NCBI RefSeq assembly: GCF_016802725.1
Contig: NC_052671.1
Location: 20,999,728-21,063,727 of the forward strand
Reading direction: 5' to 3'
Length of the DNA: 64,000 bases
Source: Solenopsis invicta
Taxonomy: Eukaryota; Arthropoda; Insecta; Hymenoptera; Formicidae
Shown one piece after another: positions 21,475 to 32,689 of the stretch. A model generated the notes under the pieces. That model had not been told where the DNA came from. It ran no database searches and saw only the letters and a list, made by a program, of their open reading frames with translations. The translations under genes were made by a program, and so were the position numbers. Position 1 is the first letter of the stretch. Each line of letters starts with the position of its first letter.

Positions 21475-22859
21475 TAGGGTGTCCCAAAATTCGCGCAATC
21501 GGAGTACAAGACGTGATACTTTACGATAAAAGAAACAACTTTTTCCTTTAGCAAAATTGCGTGCGACAAGTAGTTTTTGCAGGAGAGCACGTTAAAGTTA
21601 ACGAATAAGCGTTCTTGGCTCTGCGGCGCTCAGGACCGGCGCGCGCGCTCCTCACTCACTTGTACCTAGTCGTTGGCTAGTGGTTGTAAGTAATGTCTTA
21701 AGATGCTGATACGATTCTGTTATAATTAGTTATGACATTTTAAGACTGTAGAATCAATGAATATCGGTCGTTAATCTCTTCCGTATTGCTTAAAATATGA
21801 AAAGTTAATAAATTAAATATTGATTTCATTCCTTAGAAATGAATAAAAAGTTATCTAATTCCGTAGATTTATCTGAAAATAAAGTTAAAAAAAACAAAGA
21901 ATTTGTTTAAAATTATTAATTTTTTAATGTTATAATTATTACATAATTACATAAAATTAGTAATAATTGTTCCGGTATTTTAAAATTTACATATTTTTAT
22001 TTACACATTAAAAATTAAAAGTCGGAAATAGTTTCTGTAATTCGATGCAGAATGTTATTAAAAATATTATTTTAAAATTTTTAATTGATCAAATAAATTA
22101 TGTTTGAGTTATTATGACTACCGCTTTGAAAAATAATGTTTTGAAGAAAATACGTTCAAAGTTTCACATTACTCTTTTAATGTAATTTTGCACTTAACCT
22201 TTTTATTTATTTTTAAAAAATGTAAATCTTATTTTTTGTACCAAAACAATTTTTAGCTTTTTACCATTTTGTTTAATTCTCCTGATTTTGTAAATAAAAA
22301 TGTGTATTACAAAAATGTGTAAATAAAAATATGTAAATTTAAAATACCGGAACAATTATTACTAATTTTGTTTGTAATGTAATTATGTAATAATTATAAC
22401 ATTGAAAAATTAATAATTTTGAACAAATTTTTGGTTTTTTTTAACTTTATTTTCAGATAAACCTACGGAATTAGATAACTTTTTATTCATTTCTTACGTA
22501 AGGAATGAAATCAATATTTAATTTATTAACTTTTCATATTTTAAGCAATACGGAAGAGATTAACGATCGATATTTATTGATTCTACAGTCTTAAAATGTC
22601 ATAACTAATTATAACAGAATCGTATCAGCATCTTAAGACATTACTTACAACCACTAGCCAATGACTAGGTACAAGTGAGTGAGGAGCGCGCGCGCCGGTC
22701 CTGAGTGCCGCAGAGCCAAGAACGCTTATTCGTTCACTTTAACGTACTCTCCTGCAAAAACTACTTGTCGCACGCAATTTTGCTAAAGGAAAAAGTTGTT
22801 TCTTTTATCGTAAAGTATCACGTCTTGTACTCCGATTGCGCAAATTTTGGGACACCCTG
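21475..22859. mobile_element. large fold-back element, about 530-bp arms (1.39 kb)
   Basis: The left arm from AGGGTGTCCCAAAATTCGCG is mirrored by the right arm ending in the complement, AGGGTGTCCCAAAATTTGCG. Arms run to about 22010 and 22320, with an AT-rich loop of about 300 bp. Arm landmarks are the gcgcgcgc block near 21640 and its mirror near 22690. The right flank is TATA and the left flank is a TA run, consistent with a TA or TATA target. No coding sequence is present. Confidence 0.9.
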
Positions 22860-22863
22860 TATA

Positions 22864-24622
22864 CAGGGTGATTATTAATGACTGTTACAACGTTTTACCC
22901 TAAGAGGATAACATACCAACAGAATACTGTAATATACTCAGCGCTCGTTAGATGACAGCTGCGCCGAGCAGTGCCGAGTGATACGTACGTATAGGCCCCT
23001 GCTAAAAAATTTTTCTCAGATTACTTTTATATAATTTTTCAAAATATCTGTATAATTTTATAGTTTTTTCAGACTTTTTTATAAGAATTGGAATACTTTT
23101 TATAAATACTTAGAATGTCTCTATCCTTTTTCAAAATTTTTAAATGTGTTAACTATGAAGAATCCTAAGATTCCTATTATTTTTTGTTGTATAATTTCAG
23201 ATAAAATATTATAAAATTTAAAATAGTTAAAAGTATTTTATAAAAATTATAGGATGAGAAATCTCAGAACATTTCAGAATTCACACGTATAAAAAATTTA
23301 AAGAGAAGATGTACACTTTCCAAGTAATTTTGATTATTTCCGAAAAATGTTCCAATTGTACAAAGATTACGAGAAAGACTTGAAAACATCCCTTTTATAA
23401 GGGATGTTTTCAAGAAAAATATAAAAAATTATCATAATTATGGAATCGCTCTGAAAAGTTATGGTATTTTTTTATTTCTCGTTGGAAAAAGATTTAAGAA
23501 AATCTAATTATCATCATTTTTATACATCATTTTTATATTATGTAAATATAAAATGTATTTAGTATTTTAAATTACGTTATTACGTACTACGTTTATTTAT
23601 TAATCAGATTAATAAATAAAAGTAATAATCTAAGTAATAAATGCAAAATATAACGGAGTATGCACAGCTTTATCTGGAGAAACTTTTATCATAATTTTCT
23701 ATAAAAGTTTTCATAATGTATCATGCCAACAATTTATAAGTAATTATGTAAACTTGTGTGAAAATTTTTTCAAATTTTCTCACATTTTTCACTAAAACAT
23801 AAAATATAAAGCTTCATAATATAATATCACAATAAGATCAGAAAACAATCCCATAAAAAAATATAAAAAGTTTTTTAATTTTCTAATATTTTAACACATT
23901 TTTCCAAAAAAAGACATAAGAAATCACATAATTTCTCAAAATATTCGTATGTAAAGTTATGTGAAATTCTTCAGATTTCTAACATTTTCTTAAATCTTTT
24001 TCCAACAAGAAATAAAAAATAGCATAACTTTTCAGAGCAATTCCATAATTATAAGAATTTTTCATATTTTTCTCGAAAACATAATAAAAGTTTTACCTAA
24101 TAAAAGTTTCCTCGTAATCGTTGTACGAATTGGAACATTTTTCGGAAATAATCAGAATTACTTGAAAAGTGTACATTTTCTTTTTGAACTCTTTATACAT
24201 GTGAATTCTGAAATATTCTGAGATTTCTTATCCTATAATTTTTGTAAAATACTTTTAACTATTTTAAATTTTATAATATTTTATATGAAATTATACAACA
24301 AAAAATAATAGAAATCTTAGGATACTTCATAGTTAACACATTTAAAATTTTTGAAAAAAGATATAGACATTCTAAATATTTATAAAAAGTATTCCAATTT
24401 TTATAAAAAAGTCTGAAAAAACTATAAAATTATACAGACATTTTGAAAAATTATATAAAAATAATCTGAAGGAAAATTTTTTAGCAGGGGCCTATACGTA
24501 CGTATCACTCGGCACTGCTCGGCGTAGCTGTCATCTAACGAGCGCTGAGTATATTACAGTGTTCTGTCGGTATGTTATCCTCTTAGGGTAAAACGCTGTA
24601 ACAGTCATTAATAATCACCCTG
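22864..24622. mobile_element. large fold-back element, about 640-bp arms (1.76 kb), TATA flanks
   Basis: The ends are CAGGGTGATTATTAATGACT and its complement. TATA lies on both sides (22860-22863 and 24623-24626). Arms run inward to about 23500 and 23990 with several small indels; the left arm alone has a 14-bp perfect hairpin at 23381-23412. The loop of about 480 bp is AT-rich and has no ORF. It sits immediately beside the preceding fold-back element. Confidence 0.9.
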
Positions 24623-25641
24623 TATATTGTGACGTGACATCCTGTTCAGCCATCCGTCACAGGGGTCGTAATATCCGGCCGGGAAGCGTACGCTGCGGGT
24701 CTACGTCCTCTCGGCTCGGTGATGGATATGTCGGCGCGTGCGCTTATAATTTTGCGTCTTTATTTTTTGTGCGTGTGTTCGTCCGTCAATTTTAGCGACA
24801 TTTTGCGGATTGGCGGCTAGCAAATACCAATTTTGTATCGACGAAGTCTCACCCGGCATGAAGACTGTCAGAAGGAAGACCTACCGCCACTCGGAATCTT
24901 ACGGATCGTGCGCAGAATCGCAGTAGCGCACACGACAGGTGATCTCTTTTCATTTAATTACGTTATCTTTTACCGTCGCGCCTGTACGCAACAGTAAGTT
25001 TGCTGAATATTGCAGGACGCAAAGATGGAAGGTCAGACGTAGGAAACGTTGACACTTCACGCAGATCATCACGTAGGAGACCCCGAATGAAAAGTTGCGA
25101 AAAAATGTTCCTGACTTGATCCCGAGCGCGAAGGCACCGGACACCGAAGGGTCCGTAGGGATGGCCGTTTGGCCTCGAGAAAACAATGGGAAGAGTCGCT
25201 GCCCGAAGACACCTCGAATTGCGCGCCGCAGCATGACAACCTGATTAGAGGGTTGCGAGGGCCGCGTAATAAGGCGAAACCAATAGCGGGGCGCGACGAG
25301 CTCCCGTGCGTGGGGCGGAAGATCCTGCGTGCCGCCTGTCGAATTTCGTTGCCCTATTGACCACTTCGCTGTGGATTGTTGTTTGCGTGCCGTCACGAGC
25401 CGGGACGACCGGAGTTGCTTCAATCAAGTGAGGCGATCATCCGGGCAAGGCCAGCGTCGTAGTGAGACGAGGGAGACTTTGTAAAGCCACCGATTTCGCC
25501 GATTGGATGAGTCGCGCGCGTGGTAATTGTAATTAGAGTTCAAGTTCGCTATAAGATTTTCTGCCGGAATTGGAACACGCAGGTGATCGCGTGCCGTCCG
25601 CATGATCGGTCGTCGTGTGTCTCATCCGATCAAGTCGCGTC

Positions 25642-25971
25642 TTAATCTTCTTCGGTTCCGTTTATTGAGAACGTCGCTGAATACCACAGCCATGTTGCGT
25701 TAATGGTGTAATATTCTCGTGTGTCGTCTGTAGTAGCGTTTGTATGTGTTTCTGTTTGGCGATCGCGTATTTCGTACCGAATCGGGGGTAGTGTTAACTT
25801 GTTTGGTTCGCGGTGATCCGCGGCGTCGCGGAATTGTTCGGGGTGCGTAGCTACGAAGTCGCTCAGATGGCGGCGGAGATTATCCACCGTGCCCTCGGTG
25901 TCTAGCCCGAGGTTTTCCAGTTCCTCGATCAGTCCGCTTCGACGCCGCAAGTATATCCACAAGCGGCTCAT
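25642..25971 (-). pseudogene. gag N-terminus of the Gypsy-type fragment
   Basis: ATG at 25971 starts MSRLWIYLRRRSGLIEELEN, and the frame runs 109 codons. Residues 12-45 (LIEELENLGLDTEGTVDNLR, then RHLSDFVATHPEQF) look like a SAP-type helix-extended-helix, which some insect Gypsy gag proteins carry at the N-terminus. The rest is Thr/Asp-rich. The capsid and knuckles expected after it are not in frame. The start is supported by its position about 50 bases after the primer site. Confidence 0.55.
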
Positions 25972-26013
25972 TTTTCTTCTCGCGCTTTTATTTTCTATCT
26001 ACCGGTACAGTCT

Positions 26014-26027
26014 CTGTTCGGGCGCCA
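26014..26027 (-). other. primer-binding site, tRNA-Lys type
   Basis: The minus strand reads TGGCGCCCGAACAGAGAC immediately after the LTR. This is the complement of a tRNA-Lys 3' end, with one difference from the form best known from lentiviruses. It starts directly at the LTR border, so it fixes the LTR end at 26028. Confidence 0.8.
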
Positions 26028-27175
26028 TGAAACAACCGTTATTCCGTTTTTGCTGTGCGCGGGTTTAGCTCGCGGTTCGGCTAACGCAATAGGTTCGAGG
26101 CGAGAGAGAGAAAATAAACGTTGGTTTGTCAGTCTGCGTGTGAGTTTATTGCGAAGTCGTGTACGCGATACAATTTGAGCTGCGCTGCCGTGATCGAAAG
26201 AAACGACGACGAGCGCGGATCGACGGATTTATACTTCGGTACAAGTGTAATTTGCGGTAATACAATGACTTAGTGTGACACAGCACATTTACATTTAGGT
26301 ACAGATAGAGATCGCGGTATTATTGAAACGACGTGCGGAAAAGAGTACAATAGCTTGGAACGGCGGATTATATACAGTCTATTTACAAACGGCCTTGGCC
26401 GTGGGGCCGAGCGGGAATCTCGTGATTCCCAGAAGCGGGGTCGGCTTTCCGCGAACTTTGGCTGGTCGAGCTTCGAGGCGCGGTTGCGCTGGTATGCGGC
26501 GGGGCGCAAGGTGCGCCGACGGCGCGAACGCGTGAGCTAGCTTAGTACGGCGCTTTTAAATGCCTGGCAACTCATGCTCAGAGTGCGGTCTTTCGTTTCT
26601 CGGCTTAATAGCCGGCGCGAAGTCGCGGGACTTGTTCTGGATGGGATCGCCCGAAGCCACCAAGTACCTTGATGGCGGCAAAGAACCTTTATCGCCGTTT
26701 GGTCTCCGGGGTGGTTTGTAGACGGAAGCTACGTTCTTTCGAACATCGGCTCTGTCGAGTACCTCGACAGCGGCAAAGTACCTTTACCGCTTGTTCGGCC
26801 AGAGGAGTTTCGGGTCGGAATCGAGTTGGCGGAATGGATGCTGAGTGCGCAATCGGAGACCTTTTATACCTCCTGGCTCGCGCGCTCGGTCGTTTCCGTG
26901 TGCGTTCGCTCTTCTTCGAGATTTTATCTCGGGAGTTTATTCCTCCGCGGCTGCTGGTACAGACGCGCTTCCCGCGGGGATTTCTTCCTGCGGCTGGTCG
27001 GTGTTGCGCGTACACGGGTCTGCCTCGTGCTAACGGCCGTCCTCGACTGTTAGCGGCGACGCCACTGTGGCAGCGTTTAGGTAGGCGCGAGCGCCTTATG
27101 TTTTTTAAAGCCGAACAGCGGCTTCCGGCTGGTGTTCACCGTGAATAACGTATGTTATCTGCATGCGTTGTTACA
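26028..27175 (-). repeat. 5' LTR of the Gypsy-type fragment (1148 bp)
   Basis: Ends are TGAAACAACC on the plus strand at 26028 and, on the complement, TGTAACAACG at 27175, an imperfect TG...CA inverted end. A TATA box lies on the minus strand (GGTATAAAAGG near 26865) and an AATAAA on the minus strand near 26142, in the right order for U3-R-U5. The long GC-rich frames inside it are not genes. Confidence 0.75.
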
Positions 27176-28330
27176 ACTTTTAACTTAACTTAATTTCTTT
27201 TAATGCAATTTTTAATTAATTTATTTTTTATTTAATTTTTAAATGTTATTAACTTAAAATTTTTATTGATATTATTTAACTAAACCCGTCAAAGATTGTA
27301 AATGCTGTTGATGTTAGATTGACATCAATTATCGACGTCAAATTGATGTCGATCTGATTGCTATGTCTTGACTTGAAAAACATCGATGTCAAATTGACGT
27401 CGATTCGACTTATCATTTCTCCCTGAGCATTCATCTCTCTAGTTTTCTTGTTTACCTTTATTGCGTTTTATAGTTTCTATTTTTTGGAATCTCGATGCGT
27501 CACCAAAACACACTACGCGCGAAATGCGATCCTCACTTTGTTACTGCCCGGAGGCGACTGAGACAAATTGCATTTGTTAACTAACAAAGACCCCTACCAC
27601 CGTTCCAGCCAAAAACCGCATCGCTCTAGCCCTTCTTGTTCGCTGGAAAATTTTATTCCAGAAACTTTTGAGAGAGACTATGTATATAGGTACAAAGTAA
27701 GCAATACGTTTTTAAAATATAACAAATATACAAATATACAAATATATTTAAAATATACAAGTAATGTAATGTCACAAGATGTAATATTTTGTAGTAAATA
27801 TAACAATATAAATACTACTTTTAAGTGCATAAATCACAAATTTAAAAAAATTTGGTAATTATTTGGTAAAGATTATTATTTAATATCACAAAATATAGTA
27901 TATCTTAGAAAATATAACATTATAAGTGCTACTTTTCTATAGATAAATCACAAAAAAACTTATATAGTATATCATAAAAAATTAAAGTAAATAATTAATA
28001 TCACAAATTATTACAAAAACAAATACGTTGTACAGTGCTATTTTATATTATTTGTTATGCGATTGCAGTTGATTGAATTGAAATTTTCAGGCAAAAGTCT
28101 CGAATCCATGCTTTTTACTACCAAAGGCAGATGTACTATTTTTATTAGCAGGCATGCTGTGTATTGTTAATTTTGATGCTATCTGACACAATCTCATTCT
28201 GCAATATCTAGAAATTAAAATATCCTATCATGACAAGTGTTAATGATAAATGTAGAAAATTCTTTTTGCAAGTGGTTTTCTAATTTTTCTTTTATTTGTC
28301 CAACATCTTTAATTGTGCTTTTTATGCCTT
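27176..28330. other. AT-rich stretch; short palindromic repeats and one arm of an inverted repeat
   Basis: Positions 27305-27412 hold repeated GACGTCAAATTGATGTCGAT-like units in both orientations. Positions 27451-27499 (ctctctagttttcttgttta onward) are the inverted partner of 30948-31000, so this stretch probably includes the 3' border of the P-like element. I see no gene. Confidence 0.5.
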
Positions 28331-28959
28331 TTATAATTCTGCAGCTTTTAAGAGTTTAAATACTTCATTTGAAACTGAAATTGGAGTTCCCTCCTGAAAT
28401 TCACAACATTTCAAAAACCCGTTTCTGGAATGCAAAACTGGACCTGAATGCAATAGCTTTAAGTAACAATTAGTACATTTTATTCGCTGTTTAAGTTTGA
28501 ATATGACATAACCACACATTTTGTATAAAATTTTTGTTTCCTTGTTTGTTAAAGATTCCATTGCATGCATCTGCGAAAACACATTTGATGTGTCAAATAA
28601 AGGGTTACTCTCCTTTGGTTTTTTTTTCTTGACATAAGGTCAATCAACGTTGAAGATCCATCAAAATTGTCACTAGAGTTATTTATCGACAAAGCTTTAC
28701 GTGATATAGCTAATTGCTTCAGGCGGTTTTTACATTGCAGAGCAGAAGGCTTTGGTTGCTGTATACGAATATTTAAAAATTCATTTTCAGTACAGTCCTG
28801 GCTAAAGCGGGACTGCACTAAACATAAAAAATTTAATGATTCTACTTGAAGTAACTCCTCTTGAACTGGTAGTATAGCTTCTAAATACATAATCATATGT
28901 GTAAAACTAACTTTCCAGTCTCCATCAAATGTTGCATTCGTGAAGATATAAATAAACAA
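28331..28959 (-). pseudogene. P-element-like transposase, C-terminal remnant
   Basis: Two overlapping minus-strand frames (28959-28549 and 28582-28331) lie downstream of the P-like core. They contain FTHMIMYLEAILPVQEELLQ and then CGYVIFKLKQRIKCTNCYLKL with four Cys, followed by VLHSRNGFLKCCEFQEGTPI. Assignment is by position and general resemblance to the C-terminal part of P-like transposases, not by a catalytic motif. The frame change near 28560 suggests decay. Confidence 0.5.
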
Positions 28960-29068
28960 GCAAATAATTTCTATTGCTTGTTTGCTAACTGTGATAACAA
29001 TCCATCTTATGGAAACTTAATACAAACAATCTGTCACGTAAAGTCGTTATTTTGAATAAGTATCTTAA

Positions 29069-29829
29069 CTATATAATAAACCAAGCTGTCGTCCCCATTA
29101 CAGGGTCATTTGTAATTTCACTAAAGCGGTAAAGAGCTCCTTCAGTTTCAGGACTGATAACGTTAGTAGCTATGGTAACCTTCATTTTACTGAAATGATT
29201 AAGTTTCAAATTCGTTTTCTTCAATTTTGGATTAAATTTTAAATGCATATTGGATTGCTTATCCTTAAGCCACTCTACATATTTCATATCTACTGTTCGT
29301 GATGTTAAAATATACATATTAACAATATCTTCAGGTCATAAAATAACGCCAATTTTCATTAATACTTTTTTTTTAATTTTTGAACGCATGGATAAAGTCT
29401 GGAATGAGTACAAATTTCTTGAAGGATTAAATGGATGAGGTATGCTATATACCATTTTATTTTTCTTGCAGCTGAATTCAAATTCATTTAAAATGCCACG
29501 ATTACCATGTCACATACTAATGCAATTACAACAAAAGCATTCTTTTCACATTCTTTTAATATGTTTAATATTATGTCTTTAATACTTTTACTGTGTGTCT
29601 GTGAAGGTGTAAAATGATATGCGACTATCTGCTTCCGTTGTTTGCATATTCTGCTGAGAAGAAAAGCCAATAACTTAGATGTTACTATCCGAGGTACACC
29701 GGGTAAAGTTGTGTATCTAATATAAGCGTTACTGTTTCTGTCAAAATCTATTTTTTCTTGAATGCTCATTTCATCGAAAACTAGAGAAGAAAACTTATGA
29801 ATTTCTTTCAAATATATCATTTCTTTCAT
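29069..29829 (-). pseudogene. P-element-like transposase, catalytic-core remnant
   Basis: The frame 29829-29488 contains SLVFDEMSIQEKIDFDRNS, the conserved FDEM block with the first acidic residue of P-type transposases, and VVIALVCDMV, where the family has a second Asp in a similar block. After a gap with stops, 29317-29069 continues with YVEWLKDKQSNMHLKFNPKL and LNHFSKMKVTIATNVISPET, similar to the insertion-domain part. Multiple breaks show it is dead. The THAP exon 31351-31139 is probably the N-terminus of the same gene. Confidence 0.7.
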
Positions 29830-30209
29830 CAGGAGAAAAATATCTTACAAAACTCCTGGTTCAAAAGATATGTTCTGTACATTTTTTTGTAAAGTACGAA
29901 CAGAAAGAAGAGGAGTGATAACTTTTCTGTAGTACCACAATTAAAAGGCAAGCCCAGTGCTTATAGAATAGTTTCTTTTGACTATTGAGGACCTCTGCTA
30001 CATCCAGTTTTCAAAACTCGCAACTGATCTTCAGCCAACACGTTGTGCGTAAGTCGCACATTTTCACTTAATATTCAATTTGTTTTAATTTAAAATTTTC
30101 TTCATATAACTTTTTATCAATATCTTCTGTAACCATCTCTTTAGTTTACCTTTACACTTTTTATAGTTTTCTTTATTTCAAACTAGAAAGATATTCGACA
30201 GATACATGT

Positions 30210-30598
30210 AACACAGTTACTAAACAAGAAGGCCTTTTCGATCTTAATGCTTTTATGCTAGTTGGATCTTAATGCTTTTATGTATTCGTGTGATTTTATA
30301 TACTTTCTCAGACTCAACCAAACTGCGCGCCGTTACTTTCGGTCATATAACACAGTTATAATCAAATAAGAGTTAGTAATGTTACTTTTATAAAATTAAA
30401 ATTAATTTAATAATACTTAATGCTCACTAGCATCTATATTAACCCTTTCCCCCCTGAAAAAACTGTATTATTAAATTAATTCTTAGTTTGGTTGAGTCTG
30501 AAAAAGTATATAAAATCAAACGAATACATAAAAGCATTAAGATCCAACTACGACCGAAGAGGCCTTCTTGTTTAGTAACTTTGTTTATTTCATTTTGT
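30210..30598. mobile_element. fold-back MITE with TATAAAATC-bearing arms (about 389 bp)
   Basis: The left arm 30210-30330 (cagttactaaacaagaaggc onward) is mirrored by 30484-30598. The arms include agtatataaaatca and aatgcttttatg, with a small internal duplication (gatcttaatgcttttatg) in the left arm only. It lies between the THAP exon and the catalytic core of the P-like gene. A related arm is found at 35390-35495. Confidence 0.8.
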
Positions 30599-31138
30599 AA
30601 CTGTTTATTTTTATTTACAATGCTCAAAAGTAAATTCTTATTCTCGTCTCTCTCGTATTCCTTCTAATTGTTCAATTTCTAGCAGTTTTTTGTATATCTA
30701 CTATCTTAAAGAGCTCGCAAATTTATATACAGCCATATTGATGTTGAATTGAGTTATTATTTATCAAACATTTTTTCCCAATGTTATTAGATAAATCAGT
30801 TAATGGTTTTGGCTTTTTTCTCCATTTCCTAGGACAATTCTCTTTCTCTAAGGAACACGTGCAAAAACGGGATGGAACTGAACGCAACTTTGTTTGCGTC
30901 CAATGACGAATTCAATCTCCGTTGCTTTAAAGTGTACCTACGAGGGAAAAAATAGAAACTGTAAGATGTAATAATGGTAAACAAGAAAACTAGAGAGAGG
31001 AATGTAGATAAATGTAGATAAAAGGAATGTGCATAAAAAAATATACGAAGAAAATTAAAAATTAAAACAAATTTAAATATTAAGGTATAGCTATAGAAAA
31101 AAAAACATGCTGTGAATATAATAATATATATTACGTTA

Positions 31139-31351
31139 TTACATTTGTCGTCTGAAATATAAAATTAGAGCATAGTTCACATTGTCACTATCTTCGGAAA
31201 ATTTCTGAGAACTGCTAGATGACCAGTTCTTGCCTCTTCCAACCGCAGCAATCCACTTTTTTTTTAATGTTTCGTCTTGCGAATATCTGACCAAAGCGTA
31301 GTCTTGATTACTTCTATTGGAACACTTGTACGCAGTGCAGTTTGACGGCAT
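31139..31351 (-). pseudogene. THAP domain exon of the P-like transposase
   Basis: ATG at 31351 gives MPSNCTAYKCSNRSNQDYAL, followed by VRYSQDETLKKKWIAAVGR. The CX4C pattern, the spacing and the W in KKKWIAAVGR fit a THAP zinc finger, the DNA-binding domain at the N-terminus of P-type transposases. The frame continues for about 25 residues into Ser-rich sequence and stops at 31139, so a splice donor or a break must lie near 31200. The catalytic core is 1.3 kb downstream, separated by a MITE. Confidence 0.7.
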
Positions 31352-31399
31352 AGTGAAGGGGGGTTGTATACGTGTAACATTACTCCTGTAATAAAGGGA

Positions 31400-32685
31400 A
31401 AATAAATTTACTAAGAATTCTGTGTCAAGTGATCATTCACGAACTAACAATAAACGTATATAACTTTAATGCCTAAATGTCTATCTGTTTCATAATTAAA
31501 GTTTTTAATTATGATTGTCATATACCTATCTATAACAAACTTGTCGTTGCTTAGAAACACATAAGCGCAAGCTATTATTGTAAACACTGAAACGGAGGTC
31601 ACACACGCGTTACAATGCTTAATTTCAACAGTTTTGTTTGTCACGTAGATCAGTACAGATCATCGTTTCGATTGTTATTGTATTATTTGTCTTGTTCCAT
31701 ACGAATATGCCTTGTAAGGACTCCTGCTACGATCTGTAAGTTTTGTACTTTTTAGTGATTGGCGGTAAGCGATTGCTTTTTAGTAAGCTAACATTGTTTT
31801 GCGAAAAATTAAAGCTGTCAAGATTGAAATGTAAGTGGGTTATACGCGCCGCTCATCGAGAAACGAGTGGTTTTTGAGTTACTGAACGAATCTCGTTCGC
31901 GTTTGGAAAACGACCAATGATCCAGAAGCATGTCAAACTCTTGTTTTCCATCGACCCTACATTATGTTTCCAAATTGTTAATTAATTGCATCTGTTAAAA
32001 ACAACGTTGGTATTAATGCGCTGTTGCTGTAATAGCTTAATTCATACTGAAAAAGACTCTGTAGAGTCGAAACGTCTGTGACTAATTTTGAATATTAAAT
32101 GTAAAACATTTTTTAACAACATCCAGACTCTTGCTCGTTATATTAGTCTTGTTTTGTATATTACTTTTTGTTATACGAACCATCTTATACTAATTAAAGT
32201 TTTCAATTTCTGCTTTATTTCGTGAGAAAGAAATTTATAACAAATTTACAATTTATATACAATATCCAGAAATGGAAAGTTGTTATTTTTCGTTATTTTT
32301 TATTTCTTTTATACCAACGATTTGGTATTGAAATTACAATTTTCAATGATAACGCTGGTGTCGAGGACAGTCAGCGTTATCATTACAGTTATTATTATGA
32401 AAATTGTAATGTCATTACCGAATTGTTATTATAAAAAATAAGAGTAACAAAAAGTAACGACTTTCCATCCCTGACAATACCAATTTATTAATTACATACA
32501 ATTACTAACCTTGTATATGTAGATTTCCTAACAAATCGTGTATATCTTTCGGGGCGTTTTATTATCCCCTTGCAAAGCAAATTCGTTTCCCTCGGGCTGT
32601 AGACAGAGATCCAGGCACCACTTCGGCCAAAAGTGATAAACACAGCATATATAAAAAGGTAATAAATGAAGCAGTTTCGTAACAT
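31400..32685. other. no gene seen; possible Penelope-like 3' signature
   Basis: The stretch is AT-rich with only short frames. Near 32047-32075 the plus strand reads aaaaagactctgtagagtcgaaacgtctg, a stem-and-GAAACGTC pattern often seen near the 3' ends of Penelope-like retroelements (recalled, not checked). A similar motif occurs in the arms of the fold-back element at 20225. Confidence 0.3.
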
Positions 32686-32689
32686 ATTC

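Larger units (their letters stand above)
24627..27175 (-). mobile_element. Gypsy-type retrotransposon fragment: LTR, primer site, start of gag
   Basis: On the minus strand the order is LTR (27175-26028), a primer site complementary to tRNA-Lys, a short leader and a gag start at 25971. The coding sequence decays into several frames before 24627, where the fold-back element begins. No pol is present, so this is a 5' fragment. The region 24627-25640 has short frames with no recognisable domain. Confidence 0.7.

Noticed and set aside
21239..21590. His/Thr/Ala-rich and Val/Cys/Arg-rich frames
   Set aside because: They translate the (CGTG)n microsatellite and are open only because the tetramer has no stop in those frames.
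26669..27148. 159-residue plus-strand frame
   Set aside because: It is antisense to the U3 part of the LTR at 26028-27175; GC-rich and without a domain.
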